From Mallotus nudiflorus (Eukaryota > Streptophyta > Magnoliopsida > Malpighiales > Euphorbiaceae): a stretch of 64,000 nt of DNA. Where the stretch lies: the NCBI GenBank assembly GCA_947683625.1, contig CANTUR010000933.1, forward strand, positions 682,001-746,000. Reading direction: 5' to 3'. Position 1 is the stretch's first letter. Each line of letters starts with the position of its first letter. Shown here piece after piece: positions 22,920-34,761 of this stretch. The notes beneath the pieces were generated by a model that was not told where the DNA came from, ran no database searches, and was given only the letters and a program-made list of their open reading frames with translations. A program made the translations under genes and the position numbers.

Positions 22920-23940
22920 GTCTCACTATATTTCCGGCTGAACATCTAATGGACTTTATGCAAATGAGTTTCGCTATATTCCCTGTGGGACGTTTAGCAA
23001 TGATAAATTAAAAACTTGCTATAGTTCCTATGGAACGTCTAGCAATTTTGAATTTCATTATATTCCCTATGAGTCGTCTAACGATGCACATTATATTCCC
23101 TGTGGGACGTCTAGTGATGACAAGATTTCGTTATATTCCTTGTGGGACGTCTAATGATGCACACTATATTCCCTTTGGGACGTCTAGTGAAGTTGAATTG
23201 AAAATCTACTATCATTCCCGTAGAACATCCAGCATTGATGAATTTTATTATATTCCCTATGGGACATCTAACAATGCACACTATATTCCTTGTGGGATGT
23301 CTAGTGAAAATGAATTGAAAACTTATTATAGTTCCTATGGAACATCTAGCAATGATGAATTTCGTTATATTCCCTGTGGGATGTCTAATGATGCATAGTA
23401 TATTCCTTGTGGGACATCTAGTGAAAATGAGATTTCGTTATATTCCCTGTGGGATGTCTAATGATGTACACTATATTCCCTATGGGATGTCTAACGATGC
23501 ACACTATATTCCCTGTGGGACGTCTAGTGAAGTTGAATTAAAAATCTGCTATAGTTCCTGTGGAACGTCTAGCACTGATGAATTTCATTATATTCCCTAT
23601 AGGACGTCTAACGATGTACACTATATTCCTTGTGGGACGTCTAGTGATGATAAATTGAAAAATTGCTATAGTTCCTATGGAACATCTAGCACTGATGAAT
23701 TTTGCTATATTCCCTATGAGACGTCTAACGTTGTACACTATATTCCTTATGGGATGTCTAGTGAAGTTGAATTGAAAATCTGCTATAGTTCCTGTGGAAC
23801 ATCTAGCACCGATGAATTTTGTTATATTCCTTATGGAACGTCTAACGATGTACACTATATTCCCTGTGGGATGTCTAGTGAAGTTGAATTGAAAATCTAC
23901 TATAGTTCCTGTGGAACATCTAGCATTGATGAATTTGAAA
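22920..23940. repeat. Hairpin minisatellite, about 26 units, 117-bp higher-order repeat
   Basis: Units of 33-46 bases share the core TATTCCCTGTGGGACGTCTA or TAGTTCCTGTGGAACGTCTA. In the right half they form a regular 117-bp super-unit (AGTTCC landmarks near 23552, 23668, 23785 and 23901). Unit lengths are mostly multiples of three, so both strands stay open for long stretches. The array lies next to the 3' LTR in the element's 3' UTR. The homologous array in the third element is 61625-62315. Confidence 0.9.
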
Positions 23941-24349
23941 GTTTATGTCATAACTGCTATGCAATACATAACATAATGAAGGTTATGACTATTGTGCATC
24001 ACATAACATAATCATTTGAAATTCATATCATAGTTACTATGTAGCATATGAATCCTTTGATTGAAATGATGCATGTAAAATGTAAAAAAGGAATTCTGTA
24101 TCTTGTTCTATATTTTGTACTTGACAGAAAATTCAAAATCACATATTGATTATGCAACTTTAATAATTCAATAAATTATTAATTTGATGAATGTCATGAT
24201 TTAATTAGGAATATATTCCTAATCAGAATGCAAATATATACCAAATTGTAATGAAAGAACTTGAATTCATATGCACACAAAAGTAATGGACTAAACTGGA
24301 ATACACTACACTCGATCATGTAGTGTTGATTGATCTATACGATTATACT

Positions 24350-24615
24350 ATAATCCATAATTGCTCGTGATTAGCTACAACCCTTTCATTACTCATTGAT
24401 GATGTTGCGGTCCATAACTGCTCGCGATTAACTGCAACCCTTTCATTGATCATTGATGATGCTGTAATCCATAACTACTTGCTGATGATGCTGCAATCTA
24501 TAACTGCTTATTGATGATGCTGAAATCTATAATTGCTTGCAAATTGACTGCAATCCTTTCATTGCTCGCCTTTGATGTTGCTACAATCCATAACTGCTTG
24601 TTGATTTGTATCTTT
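24350..24615. repeat. Minisatellite, 57- and 29-bp units
   Basis: Units begin TCCATAACTGCTCGCGATT and repeat near 24352, 24411, 24468, 24497, 24526 and 24587. Two are short forms lacking the CTGCAACCCTTTCATTGCTC half. The homologous array in the third element is 62705-62985. Confidence 0.8.
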
Positions 24616-25029
24616 GGTTGTTTGAGTCAAATGCTTTGAATTCTTTGTACTGACTAATTTTTATTCCACTATGCACTTCCTTCTAGTTTTATAATTCCTA
24701 CAGACATATTGAAGTTAGTTTCAATCATGATGAATGTATAAAAGTACACTATAATCTTGACAATTTATGAGAAAATTCATCATTTTATCATGAGATAGCA
24801 TGCGCTTAACGAATCTTACTATTTTTTATTTTCGTGACTGTCACTTATTTGCCATTTACAAAAGTCAAAGGCATCGTTAACCATCTTATGCTGAGAGTGT
24901 ATCCTTTACCAAGTGAAGAGCTTACTTCCATACCTAATTTTAGGGAGAATTTTCTAAACAAAACTTCAGCATAAAAATATTGAATTCGAAGTATCAAAAC
25001 AGTCTTTGAATTATTTTTGTGCTTTTCTT

Positions 25030-25375
25030 CCTTATCCAAGTATTCCCCCACCTTTCTCATATTACTCAGCGTGGATATTATTGGAAATGTCCTTTGGATA
25101 CTCATACTCTTACATAGCATTCGAGTAAATAGAGCAAGTATTTTTTTTAACGTGGGTCCTCTTTTAGTATTTTCCCGCCTTTCTTATATTACTCAGTGTG
25201 GATACCACTAGAGGTTCACGTTGATACTCTTGCTCATTTTTGGGCATTAGAGTACATTATGATTGCTCTTATTCTGATTCTCCTCTTAATATTCCCCCGC
25301 CTTTCTCGTATTACTCAGCATGGATACCATTGAGGGATTTGTACTAGTACTCATTTCTGAGCATTAGAGTAGATT
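25030..25375. repeat. Tandem repeat, about 120-130-bp period, three units
   Basis: ATTCCCCCGCCTTTCTC-TATTACTCAGYGTGGATA recurs near 25037, 25168 and 25288, each followed by a GAGCATTRGAGTA phrase. The homologous array is at 63425-63755. Confidence 0.8.
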
Positions 25376-25916
25376 ATATGCACATTTATTATTCAAAAGA
25401 CTAAAATGATACTTTGAAATTCAACCAATTTATACTACAATTCCATAGATTATGTCTTTGCATATTCTTCCCCTTGTTTGGGTGTAAAGTAAGTATTAGA
25501 TTGATTAAATTTTTAGAAACTCTCAGCATAGAACTGTCAACAAGACATCTGAATTCTGTGAGGCTAATAAAAGAAAGCCACTAAAATCAAAGGTCATGAG
25601 ATAAGTTTTCACATATGATATCATGAAGTGGATAAATTTACTCTCAATTTTATAAATTTTCTTTTAATTTGTACTTTACTACAGAATTAAAAATAGATAG
25701 AGTTATACTACTTCCCTTTGGTATTTGTCAGGGTGTTTGTCACACAAAGTGAGATTTTGACTAGCAATTGGCATTTGCTATCCTGGCCATTCTTATTAAT
25801 GTATCGGTTACTTTCCCCTTCTTCATTCTTTTGTTATTTCCCTGCACAAAATACTATAAGTTAGTATAATTTATTTGTAAGTAAAAATTTTTTGTCAAAA
25901 TACAATGTTATTCTTT

Positions 25917-26350
25917 TGCATTCTTCCCTTTTTGATTGTGGAGATGATGTCTCTAGTCGCAGGGTCGCAATATTTTACCATCGAAGTTGTGGCTTTATTT
26001 TGTTGATGCTATAGTAGAGGGCTCCATCATTCCTCTTCCTAACATTTCCCACAAAAGAGAAGATTTATGAGTTAGAGATTTTTATTTCATAATCAAAGAA
26101 TTTTTTTAAAGTGCATTTGTCCCAAGTTTTGAGTGCATTCTTCCCTTTTAATTATGTTGTCTCTGATCGCAGGGCCATGATATTCTACCATTAAGGTTGT
26201 GGCTTTAGGTTGAATATTGATGTTGTGGTAAAGGGCCTCATTCCTCTTCCCAATATTTCTTGTAAAAGAAAAGATTTGGGAGTTAGAGGTTTTTATTTCA
26301 CATCAAAGAAGTCTTCAGAGTGCATTCGTCTCAAGTTTTAAGTGCATTCT
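25917..26350. repeat. Tandem repeat, about 210-bp period, two units plus a start
   Basis: GTGCATTCTTCCC recurs at about 25917, 26133 and 26342. Each unit contains GTCTCTGATCGCAGGG and a GTTGTGGCTTTA phrase. Confidence 0.75.
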
Positions 26351-26439
26351 TCCCTCTTTAAGGCCAAGTGCATCTATCGCTAACATGTTGGACCTTCTCG
26401 TTGTCATATTCCACACCCTACAATGGTCTAACTATTATG

Positions 26440-26838
26440 GAGAGATATTCCAAATGATGCTCCGAATGAGACTATGGAGATGGATACTGAGTTTGAGGAG
26501 CTTGAAAGTCTTATCCAGCCACTTGAGGTCACCAAGATGATGCTTCTTAGTAATGTCACTCCTTTTATTTTCATTCCTTCAGATGCTTTACCTATGAATA
26601 CTCTGACTACTTTCCTGCACTTTTACAACACTAATATTGAATATTAGTAGCAAAGTGTTTGGACAATCTTGACTAGACTCAAAGACTTTATTATGCAAAG
26701 AAAGTATTTCATAACAAATGTATCCAAGTGTATGCAGGTTATGCATAACATGCATGATCCTAATAGGTCTTCTGTTTGGAGCAAAGCTATGTTCACAACT
26801 TGGAGTGTGAGAACGAGGTGCCTCATCAATAGCTTTTA
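26440..26838 (+). pseudogene. Eroded antisense ORF in the inner Tat-like element, unidentified
   Basis: One plus-strand frame stays coherent for about 130 codons with only a TAG-TAG pair near 26645: NDAPNETMEMDTEFEELESL, then LSNVTPFIFIPSDALPMNTL, then VWTILTRLKDFIMQRKYFIT and NVSKCMQVMHNMHDPNRSS. It ends at a TAG near 26836. I do not recognise it. Its position (between the gag side and the 3' LTR) and antisense direction match the extra ORFs of the outer element, so it may be the C-terminal part of such an ORF. Confidence 0.4.
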
Positions 26839-27744
26839 GGTTCAATCACTTTATGCTTCATTGTTGGTGCTTCTAATGTTTGAGCTTCTGATATAGTCTA
26901 TCAGACAAATAACCAGGCCAGCGAGTAGGGTCCATGGCTTTACACTGGAGCTCATGATTGATTGATGCACTATTAAACTTTTTCTTTTTGTTACTACTTC
27001 TGTTATATGATAACTGTTATATCTGTATGCTTGCAGTATACTCCTTTCTACCTTAAGATCATTTTCACTAACTTTGAAGTTCTACTGTTGTATTTATCAT
27101 TTTGCCCCTAACTTATCCTGGAGTTACATTTTGCCCCCATCTTCATTTTGAATTCATCCTAGCAATAACTTTCTTTATGTGCATAAGAGACTCAGTTTGG
27201 TCATTATTGTTGTTAGCCCTTTGTTTTACTAACCTTATTAGCTGCAATCTCATGTATTGAAGATCCATAGGAGTAGGTGAACTTATTGAAGCGAGTTCTA
27301 GATGATGAAATCAACTGGACTTGCACTTTGAAGAATTCTTGAACAAAATATGAGGCTTGATGCCAATGCAATAATTGATGACAGTTACAATGTATGGGTT
27401 GAAAAGCAAGTTACTAAGCCACCTGAATTCTCAAGGTATAAAGGGATGCTAGGTTTACAAGGAAAATTACAAAAAAAGTGGCAAAAAGAAAACGTAACTA
27501 AAATAGTGATCTCATAGACAAAAAGAAAATGTAACAAAAATAGTGATCTCATAGTTCTGATTTAGCTTTCATCATGTATTGTTTTTCCATTTAGATACTT
27601 ATGCGGTATGATAAAGACCAATATGAAATGTTTGAACAAAAATTTAAAATTCAATTTTAAGCATTCATTAGGGTAAAAATGAGAACATTCATTACATCAC
27701 ATGATATAACTCCTATTATCAGTCAGTTATGAATTTTTCTCTCT
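26839..27744. other. Non-coding interior of the inner element, including the pol deletion junction
   Basis: I see no coding sequence. The retained protease-RT linker ends near 27745. Sequence matching RT, RNase H or integrase of the outer element is not found here, so the junction of the pol deletion lies close to 27720-27745. A short direct duplication of AAAATGTAACAAAAATAGTG occurs near 27490-27550. Confidence 0.5.
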
Positions 27745-30200
27745 AATTTTTACCTTACAAATATTTTTTCTCTTTTTTTTCTTTTATTTATTTTTTTTCT
27801 CTCACATTTCCTATCTTCAGAAGTTACATCATGTGATATATGTATGTTCTTTGAATTTGCATTTATGCCCATGCTGAATGAATCTAATTGAATTGAATTT
27901 ATATCAAACATGCAGATGCAATCATAATGCAAAGTACCATTAGGATGTATATTACATAAGTAAGCATGGTCATAATTTATATCATTGATCACTAAAAAAA
28001 ATAGAAACTAAAATTTTATTTGAAGAAGAAAATGGGAAATTTTATTTCCTATTCTAGATGCTAGGAATGCTGAGTCTCATAGTGGTTGTCCTTAAGGTGG
28101 TTGACATAATAATTATTCTTGCATCTGTTTGCCAATTGTCTTTATGACTTCATCTTCTTGTACCTCAAATGTGCATTTTTCTTTCTTGTTTAGTAGCTTC
28201 TCATCATTAAACTCATCCTCCCATCCTATAGGCACAATCGACTCAAAGGGTATGTCAAAAGAAGGTGGTTTAGTATAAAACACCTTATAGTCGAACTTTT
28301 CTAAAGGCTGACCCAATAAGTCTTCTACTCTTTTTGGTGGCTACTTGGGAATTTCAGGTTCTTTCTCTTCTTTCATTGGCTTATCATCAAACTCATCGCC
28401 CCATCCTATAGGCACAATCAATTCAATGAGGATGTCAGTGGAAGCAGGCTTAGAATAGAATACTATATAATTGAACTTACCCAAAGGTCGTCCCAATAAA
28501 TCTTTAACTCCTCATGGCGGCTACTTAGGAATTTCAAGCTCTTCTTTTACTGGCTTATCATCAAACTCATCTCCCTAACCTAAGGGCTTAATTGATTCAA
28601 TAGGGATATGAGGTGGTTTTAAGTATAATACTCTATAATCAAACTTGCCTGAGGGTTGGCCCGGTTAATCTTCCACTCCTCTTCATGGCTGTCCGAAAGG
28701 TTCTCCATTAGGTATAGGGTTGAGGTCCTCAAAGGATCTTAGCACTTCTTCTTCACTAACCCCTAAGTTGATCATTATGGTGGCTAGTGGTGGAACATTT
28801 TGGTAGTCTAGGAAAGGGTTATTTCTGGTGTTTGGGTTAAATTTGGATTTTTCAAGGTCGGTGATTTTCACAAAGTCTATCAAGTTTTGGATCTCATGTT
28901 TTAGGTGGATACAATTGTATGTGGGATGGCCAGCAGCTTGGTGGAATTTACAATAACTATTAGGGTCAAAACCAAGGACATTTGGGTTTGGTGGCTTGGA
29001 ACAGGTTAAGGGTTCGAGTAGGCCTTTTTGGATTAGTCTCTCTAAGACTTTGGAGAGTGGTTGATTGAAGTTGGAGAACCTTCGGGGTTACTGAACTGCA
29101 TGCACCTCTATAGCTCCGCTAGTACTTCCCTGTTGTGTGCCCCCAATTGAGTAATTTTGGGTTGTTGAGCCTCTAGAATTCTTCTTTTTCTCATTCTCTA
29201 TCTCTTCAGCTTGTAGACCATCATCATATAGATCTATGAAGGTCGTTGGGTTCATTATTTATAGTCTTTCGACCAAATTAGGTGATACATTACGAACAAT
29301 CATCCTAACTTGATCCTTTTTAGCCAGTTTATTTTTCATCAGTCCTGCTTTATTCATGAATTTGATGAGGAAATCAGAAAAGGACTCATTGGATTTTTGC
29401 TTAGTCAACTCCAAATCCCTAATAGAAACTTCCAATTAAATGTTATAATCATATTATTTCAAGAATGCAATACATAGTTCTTTCCAGTCAACCCTAACAG
29501 ACTTTTCTAACCCCTGGTACTAGTTTACAGCCATTCCCTCCAGTGACAGTACAAATAGCCTAGCAACTACTGATAATGGTGCTTTAGTAATGCTCATGGT
29601 TGTTGTGTATTAGCTCAAATGAATTCTAGGGTCTCCTCTCTCATCAAATTTTTGCAATTGAGGCATTTTGAGTTTTTTTAGGCAGCTTGTCTCCCTCTAT
29701 TTGCAACATGTCATTAAAGTCAAAAGAATATCTCATTCCTTATCCTCTAATTAGCTCTTCCATCTTGGATATTTTCTGAGTCAGTGCTTGTATCTACTTG
29801 GACTCATGATCATGGACCAATTCAAGTAACTCTCTCTTCGCCTTTTCTACCATGTAGTCTTCAATGTCTTCTAGTCTCACATCAGTAGCATGCACATTTC
29901 TAGTAGCAGGTTGCCCCCCAGCATTGTTAGCATTAGGTGGAGGAGCTACAACAACAGGTGGAGCTCCTACTGCAAGTGGTTGTTCAACAGTAGCAGCAAG
30001 TGGTTGTTCAATAACAGGTTGCACTAGTCTGGCTAAAGCCTGTCGCAATTCATCTTGCATCATAGCTCTCATTTCATCCATCAAAGCTCCTTTAATGTCC
30101 TCTAAGGTCCAAATCTCTGGTTGTTATTCCATTTCAGTCTATTCAGTCTGAGTTGGTTCAACTTCTAAGTACAGTGGATTGATTGGACTCTTCTCCAGTT
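27745..30200 (-). pseudogene. Tat-type gag and gag-pol linker of the inner element
   Basis: Read leftward: an N-terminal region (QPEIWTLEDIKGALMDEMRA, then a Pro/Ala/Val-rich stretch), then the capsid part (DLELTKQKSNESFSDFLIKF, MNKAGLMKNKLAKKDQVRMI, VRNVSPNLVERL), then a C-H-H-C cluster (YCKFHQAAGHPTYNCIHLKH). Next comes a linker with three tandem units (28201-28690) and the pre-RT stretch (HAYLCNIHPNGTLHYDCI, MFDINSIQLDSFSMG). The same pre-RT stretch occurs in the outer element near 39700-39790. Several stops are present. Gag forms the capsid of the retroelement particle. The frame collapses before any RT motif. Confidence 0.75.
28201..28690 (-). repeat. Three coding tandem units of about 180 bp in the gag-pol linker
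   Basis: Units start near 28201, 28382 and 28556 (steps of 181 and 174). On the minus strand each encodes a variant of GQPLEKFDYKVFYTKPP and IVPIGWEDEFNDEK. The middle and right units carry stops. Confidence 0.8.
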
Positions 30201-31106
30201 CTTGAAGGATCTCTTGAGCTATTAACTTAGGGCTTAGATCTGTTCTGATTAATATGCCACCTTTTTACCCCCAAACACAAGAAGACCCAAATGAAACTAT
30301 GATGGCTGCAAAACAAGGTGTTAGTATGATGCATGGATTGTATGTATTCATGTATGTATGATGCATGTGCTATGCAACAAGTAGCAAGAAAGCACTTAGC
30401 ACATAGCAAGTGCCAAGAAGCAATCAACAAGCGATCATGTAGGTAAACCTTCCAACCTTATTTTTCCCACACACGTGTTCAATGGCGAGTTTCTTTTCCT
30501 AGGATTTTTTATCTTGGCCTTCATATCAACAGGGGATATTAAGAGCTGACGCATATGCCAAATCTCTCTTTGAAACAAAAAGCATAGAAACAGCATTTCT
30601 AAATATAAAAGTCTAGCCTAATCCTTATTACCCTGAATGAGCTTCAAAGGTATAGGCCTGGGCTTTTATAAATAGAAATACCTCATGGCAATTCAAACAA
30701 ACAAGTACTTTGGGTAAAAATCCTAGGGGAAGTAACTAGGCCATTATATATGGTTAGGGTCCAGTGAAAAGTTAAGGTTCCCTTAGCAAGATGCTCTCCA
30801 TTATGGACTTTGAGTTGCAGGCTAAGGTCAAAGGGGGCCCAACATCCTTTACCAACTCGAGAGAAAATTACCCCCCTTAAGGACTTAGGTTACAGACTCT
30901 GGTCAGATGAGCCCGACAATCTCTCTTGAACCGAGTTAAGGCTATGTGTGATGGTTAGCCAATCTACAACTCCATGAAGCTAGTGGAATCATAGAATCAT
31001 AAACCAATGCCATCGATTTAGTAGGGACATGCAAAATGAACGCAAGAGTGAAATAATACTCGATAAAATAATTATAAAGAACACAAGTAGAATCAGTATC
31101 TCTTAT

Positions 31107-31124
31107 CCCTAGTGGAGTCACCAC
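31107..31124 (-). promoter_or_regulatory. Primer-binding site of the inner element
   Basis: On the minus strand, GTGGTGACTCCACTAGGG directly follows the 5' LTR end. It closely matches the site in the outer element. From memory, TGGCGACTCYGCTGGGGA-like sites in Tat/Ogre elements pair with a tRNA-Arg; that assignment is unchecked. Confidence 0.65.
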
Positions 31125-33252
31125 TGTAGACGGCGGGGTTTAGCATGCATCCAAGATTTTAGCAACTGTGACACTGTTTAGGCATAGGGCCTTAGGGAAC
31201 ACACTACTATGTTACAAAGTCATAGCATGGAGAAAAGGAGTCACCACCCAGGGTAATAACTAGGATAATTGGATTGGTGGTACTCGATTCTCTAAAAGAA
31301 CGTTAGCACCACAACCAAGAGATTCTGGGAATGGAATACTAACTTCTCTTAGTCTCATGTTCATTTAGAATAATTTTATAAATGATTATTTCATCCTCTA
31401 ATTACATGTAATTTTATTTAAACCCTATTTTGACATCCATCTAACCCTAAGGAATTTAGTCAATAAAATTACACATAAAAAATGCACTTAAGATTGCATA
31501 GTCCCTAAGTCTAAACTATGTTAATTTTTTAAAAAAAGTTAGCTAAATTTACATTCTATTTACAAGTGAGAAAGGGACTAAAGGTGGGCCTACATTTTTT
31601 ATTAATTAGTGAGTCTAGATCTATTTATTTTAGTTTGTCTAAGGAATGGGCTTAAGTCTATTCAATTTTAAAGGAAAGTTAAATTAATGGGTCTAAGTCT
31701 AACTTGGTTTTATTTAAAATGAGAAGTGGGCTTAGGTCTATTTATTTTAAAAGAAATAAAATTAAGTGAGCTGAGTTAAGTCTAAACAAGTTTTAATTAA
31801 CTAAGTGGGCCTAAAATCTAATTAACCTAATGGGCCTAAATTGATTATTTAAAGTCCTAAACCATTTTTTAAGCCTATTTAAAGTGAGTTGGACCTAAGC
31901 ATGGGATTGGGGCCCAAAATAATATAAAAACCCAAAAAAAAAACACAACCCAAAATAAATAAAACATAAAAAGGGATCAAACAAACATATAAGTGATTTT
32001 CTAGAAAAAAATCTACATCAATTACATGCGAACCCTAAATTAAGCTACTGCCACCATTGATTTTAATTGACTTTTACCCAATTGAACCTAATTACTAATT
32101 GATTTTAAACGAAGAAAATTAAATCTTTCACTATTCCCACTACTGAAGCTATTACAAACTACGTACAAAAACTAAAATTAATCAATTATATAGCCATGAA
32201 TTAAAATAACTACAAAGGACACCAAAATGCAGAATAAAAATTAAAATCCTAAGAACTATTGAAAAATAGTACAGGTTCATCCATGGCATTCCATGGATCT
32301 TCTGTTCAATTCTTGAACATTAAACTGTTTTCTCCTCAATCCCCGCTCAAATATCAAAACAAAAAAAAATATAAAAAATCATATTAGTGAAATTTAAAAC
32401 TCAAAAAAATAAAATAAATAAAATAAAAATCATTAAGGAAGAAAAGAATAAAAAAAAGAACACTGTGATGATCTTAGATGTTGTGCAAATGCCTTTTTTG
32501 GCCCCTCAAACTAGGATTTTCACTGTTGAAATTGAAGTATTGTTGATTTTGGATTGGAACTAAAAATAATGTTGGATCATTCTTATTGAAAGAACCGTAT
32601 CAAAAAAATAAAGGCTTTGACAGAACAAAAGAAATCAAAGTTTATGGTGTGCGGGGTGTTCTCAGTAGCGTTTGGATTTTAGGGTTTTTTGCGCACTACT
32701 TTGCCTTTTTTTTCGTCTCCTTTTTTTTTTTGTCTTCTCCCTCTTTTTTTCTCAGTCTATGTGTGAGTCTCCCCCCGTACGCACTTAGACTCTTTACTTT
32801 TTAAAGCAGAGTCTGGGTACTAACTTCCCCCATTACAGGAACGGGCTCATCTCTTTAAAATAGACTGATAACAAAATTTGATTTTGAAAGCTCCTTACGC
32901 GTTTTGAACACGTCAAAAAAATTATTTGATAATAATAATAATAATAAAATTAATTTTTTAACCAATCAAAACACTAAAAAATAGACGAAAAATTTAAGAA
33001 AATTGGCAAAAAAATTAAAAAAAATGGACTTTTTACACGTCGGTATTGTGCAATGTCGATCCTTTTTTTAACTTTTAATTACCAAAATACCCCTGAAAAA
33101 TTGACTTCCTTGTAATCAAATCCTAAAAAATGTTGCAATTTATTCCCTAAAGTCCAGAAAATCAACAACCAAGTTCAATTTTTGAATAAATTTCATCATA
33201 TGGGCTTCCGTCGCAATTGTGCACAATTGCATCCCGAAATTAGGTGCTTGCA
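31125..33252 (-). repeat. 5' LTR of the inner Tat-like element
   Basis: Aligns with 20621-22771 end to end. Ends are TGTAGACGGCGGGG and GGTGCTTGCA on the plus strand. Confidence 0.85.
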
Positions 33253-34365
33253 GAGGCCCCTAAGCAGGGTGGACATAGGCTATGGTTTATTCCATCCCTC
33301 TATCTAGGAAGAGTGTTTTGCTCATAGGCCTTAACTATAAGGTTTGGTTCCTCGGGGAGAGGATACATCAATAGCGGTCAAGTGCTCGTGTGAGGCATTA
33401 CCTCTTGCTCCTCCCTAGTATATCTTCTAGGCTTATGAGTTAAAGGGAGATGAGCTCAATCATGCCTTACAGGGAGAGGATGCCGCAGACTATTGCGAGC
33501 GAAGGAAGTCTCGCTATGTGGACTTTACACAGGCTCATCTTCTACAGCAAGTGTCTCTTTCTGCACCTACACTTTAGGTGAGCATGCAATGTTTTATTTT
33601 AATTATTTTATATCTACTTATAGATGCTATTCTCTGACTTACTTTCATCTTTTAGGCAACTATTAGGGCACTACTCCTCATTTTAGGCCCTCTGCACAGG
33701 AGAGGCCTCATCAGTGCCTGCGCATCATTCCTAGTGGTGAGGGCTCTTCTTCTAAGGCACCCTCCTCGGCGAATCCTTCTAGTTATCAATCCCAGGTAGT
33801 GTTCAGTAGACTCATTGCTACTCCTAATCTACTGACTCATTGTTGGGTGCATCTGGTGAGCTCTCTCATTAATTTTTTATGTTGGATATAACTATAGAAC
33901 TGGCATTCTTCCCAAAGGCTACTACCCATGTAAGTTTCCCTTTTTTGAAATTAGATTCTCAAGACTCTTAACACATGGTTAATTCTAATATTATCAATGG
34001 AACAGATACCTCGAGATCAGGGGGAGTATATGGAACGAGTGATCGAGGCCCACAGGACTTCCTGATGCAAGTGACGCAGTAATGGAAGGTAAACACAATA
34101 TATGCTTTATTTCTACATGTATGCATGCTTTCATGATTTCTTACCCTTTATCATACTTTGACAGGATTGAGATAAGGCCAGTCAAACTAGGATCACTGCC
34201 CTTGAGCACCAGCTCACTGCTTTTCAGGTTGAGGGCGATGAGGAGGAGGGGGCAGCCAATAAAGAGTCCGAGGATAGTGGCGATGATGATGGAACCAACC
34301 CTACTGATGTTTCTACAGATGAGCCAGCTGATGAGGAGGTTGATGAGTCTAAGAGTGACGAGTAA
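33253..34365 (+). pseudogene. Plant mobile domain gene, 3' part (continues 19100-20620)
   Basis: It resumes after the inner element. Recognisable pieces are KVWFLGERIHQ near 33335, then KGDELNHALQGEDAADYCER and RKSRYVDFTQAHLLQQVSLS to about 33575. Introns and poorly conserved exons follow. The last exon (from about 34170) gives TRITALEHQLTAFQVEG and a strongly acidic tail (GDEEEGAANKESEDSGDDDG...VDESKSDE), ending in a TAA at 34363-34365. W-LGER and the acidic C terminus fit plant mobile domain proteins; the separate gene at 57372 also has an acidic tail. Several stops are present. Confidence 0.6.
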
Positions 34366-34635
34366 AGAGGACCCTTTTGAGATATTTACTAGTATAGGGG
34401 TGTTCTGTCTAGAAACATTGGATGCTTTGCACTATTGCCCTCTTATTGTCTAAATTGATTTTTATTTTTATGCCTTCATATTGTGCACTGTATGGATAAG
34501 AATCATGATTTTTAAACTTAATTTTTAGTATAATTTTGAATGAATTGAAGCCTTTTTATTTCTGAAACTCTCTGCTCTGACTTTATATGTACAACCCAGA
34601 CAATATCTAACGATATGAGGATCCATTCTACGTGT

Positions 34636-34735
34636 TGTAGAGGCATTGCCTCTTTGAAAGGGCATCGCCTTTATGTGAAGAAGTAATAGATTATTGGCCT
34701 CTTCTCATAGAGGCACCACTTGAATGTAGAGGTGA
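34636..34735. repeat. CpG-type palindrome cluster 4 (upstream of the DUF7745-like ORF)
   Basis: AGAGGCATTGCCTCT (34639-34653) is a perfect 7+1+7 palindrome. AAGGGCATCGCCTTT and GTAGAGGTGATCATCTCTAC follow. The cluster ends about 30 bases before the TATA-like box at 34762. Confidence 0.65.
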
Positions 34736-34761
34736 TCATCTCTACATGTCTATCCTGTAGC

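Larger units (their letters stand above)
20621..33252 (-). mobile_element. Tat/Ogre-like Ty3 element (inner), gag-bearing and pol-deleted
   Basis: LTRs are 31125-33252 (5') and 20621-22771 (3'), with ends TGTAGACGGCGG and GTGCTTACA on the plus strand. The primer-binding site at 31107-31124 and gag direction place it on the minus strand. Target duplication is unclear; GGCCC is adjacent to both ends. It splits the PMD gene of the outer element. The interior has a gag and protease-linker remnant (27745-30200), then truncates where RT should begin. RT, RNase H and integrase are absent. From 22772 to 27740 there are four tandem-repeat arrays and one eroded antisense ORF. Element 59396-64000 belongs to the same family. 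Confidence 0.85.

Noticed and set aside
23538..23855. Minus-strand frame in the hairpin minisatellite as a gene
   Set aside because: It results from the tandem repeat having stop-free units; the plus strand is just as open and there is no start context.
22920..23940. CRISPR-like array
   Set aside because: The units are contiguous tandem repeats with related, not unique, spacers and lie in the 3' UTR of a plant retroelement.
29864..30151. Plus-strand frame of 95 codons
   Set aside because: It is the antisense of the Pro/Ala-rich gag N-terminal region on the minus strand.
20616..33257. Clean 5-bp target duplication for the inner element
   Set aside because: GGCCC is near both ends but offset by two bases on the right, so I do not claim an exact duplication.
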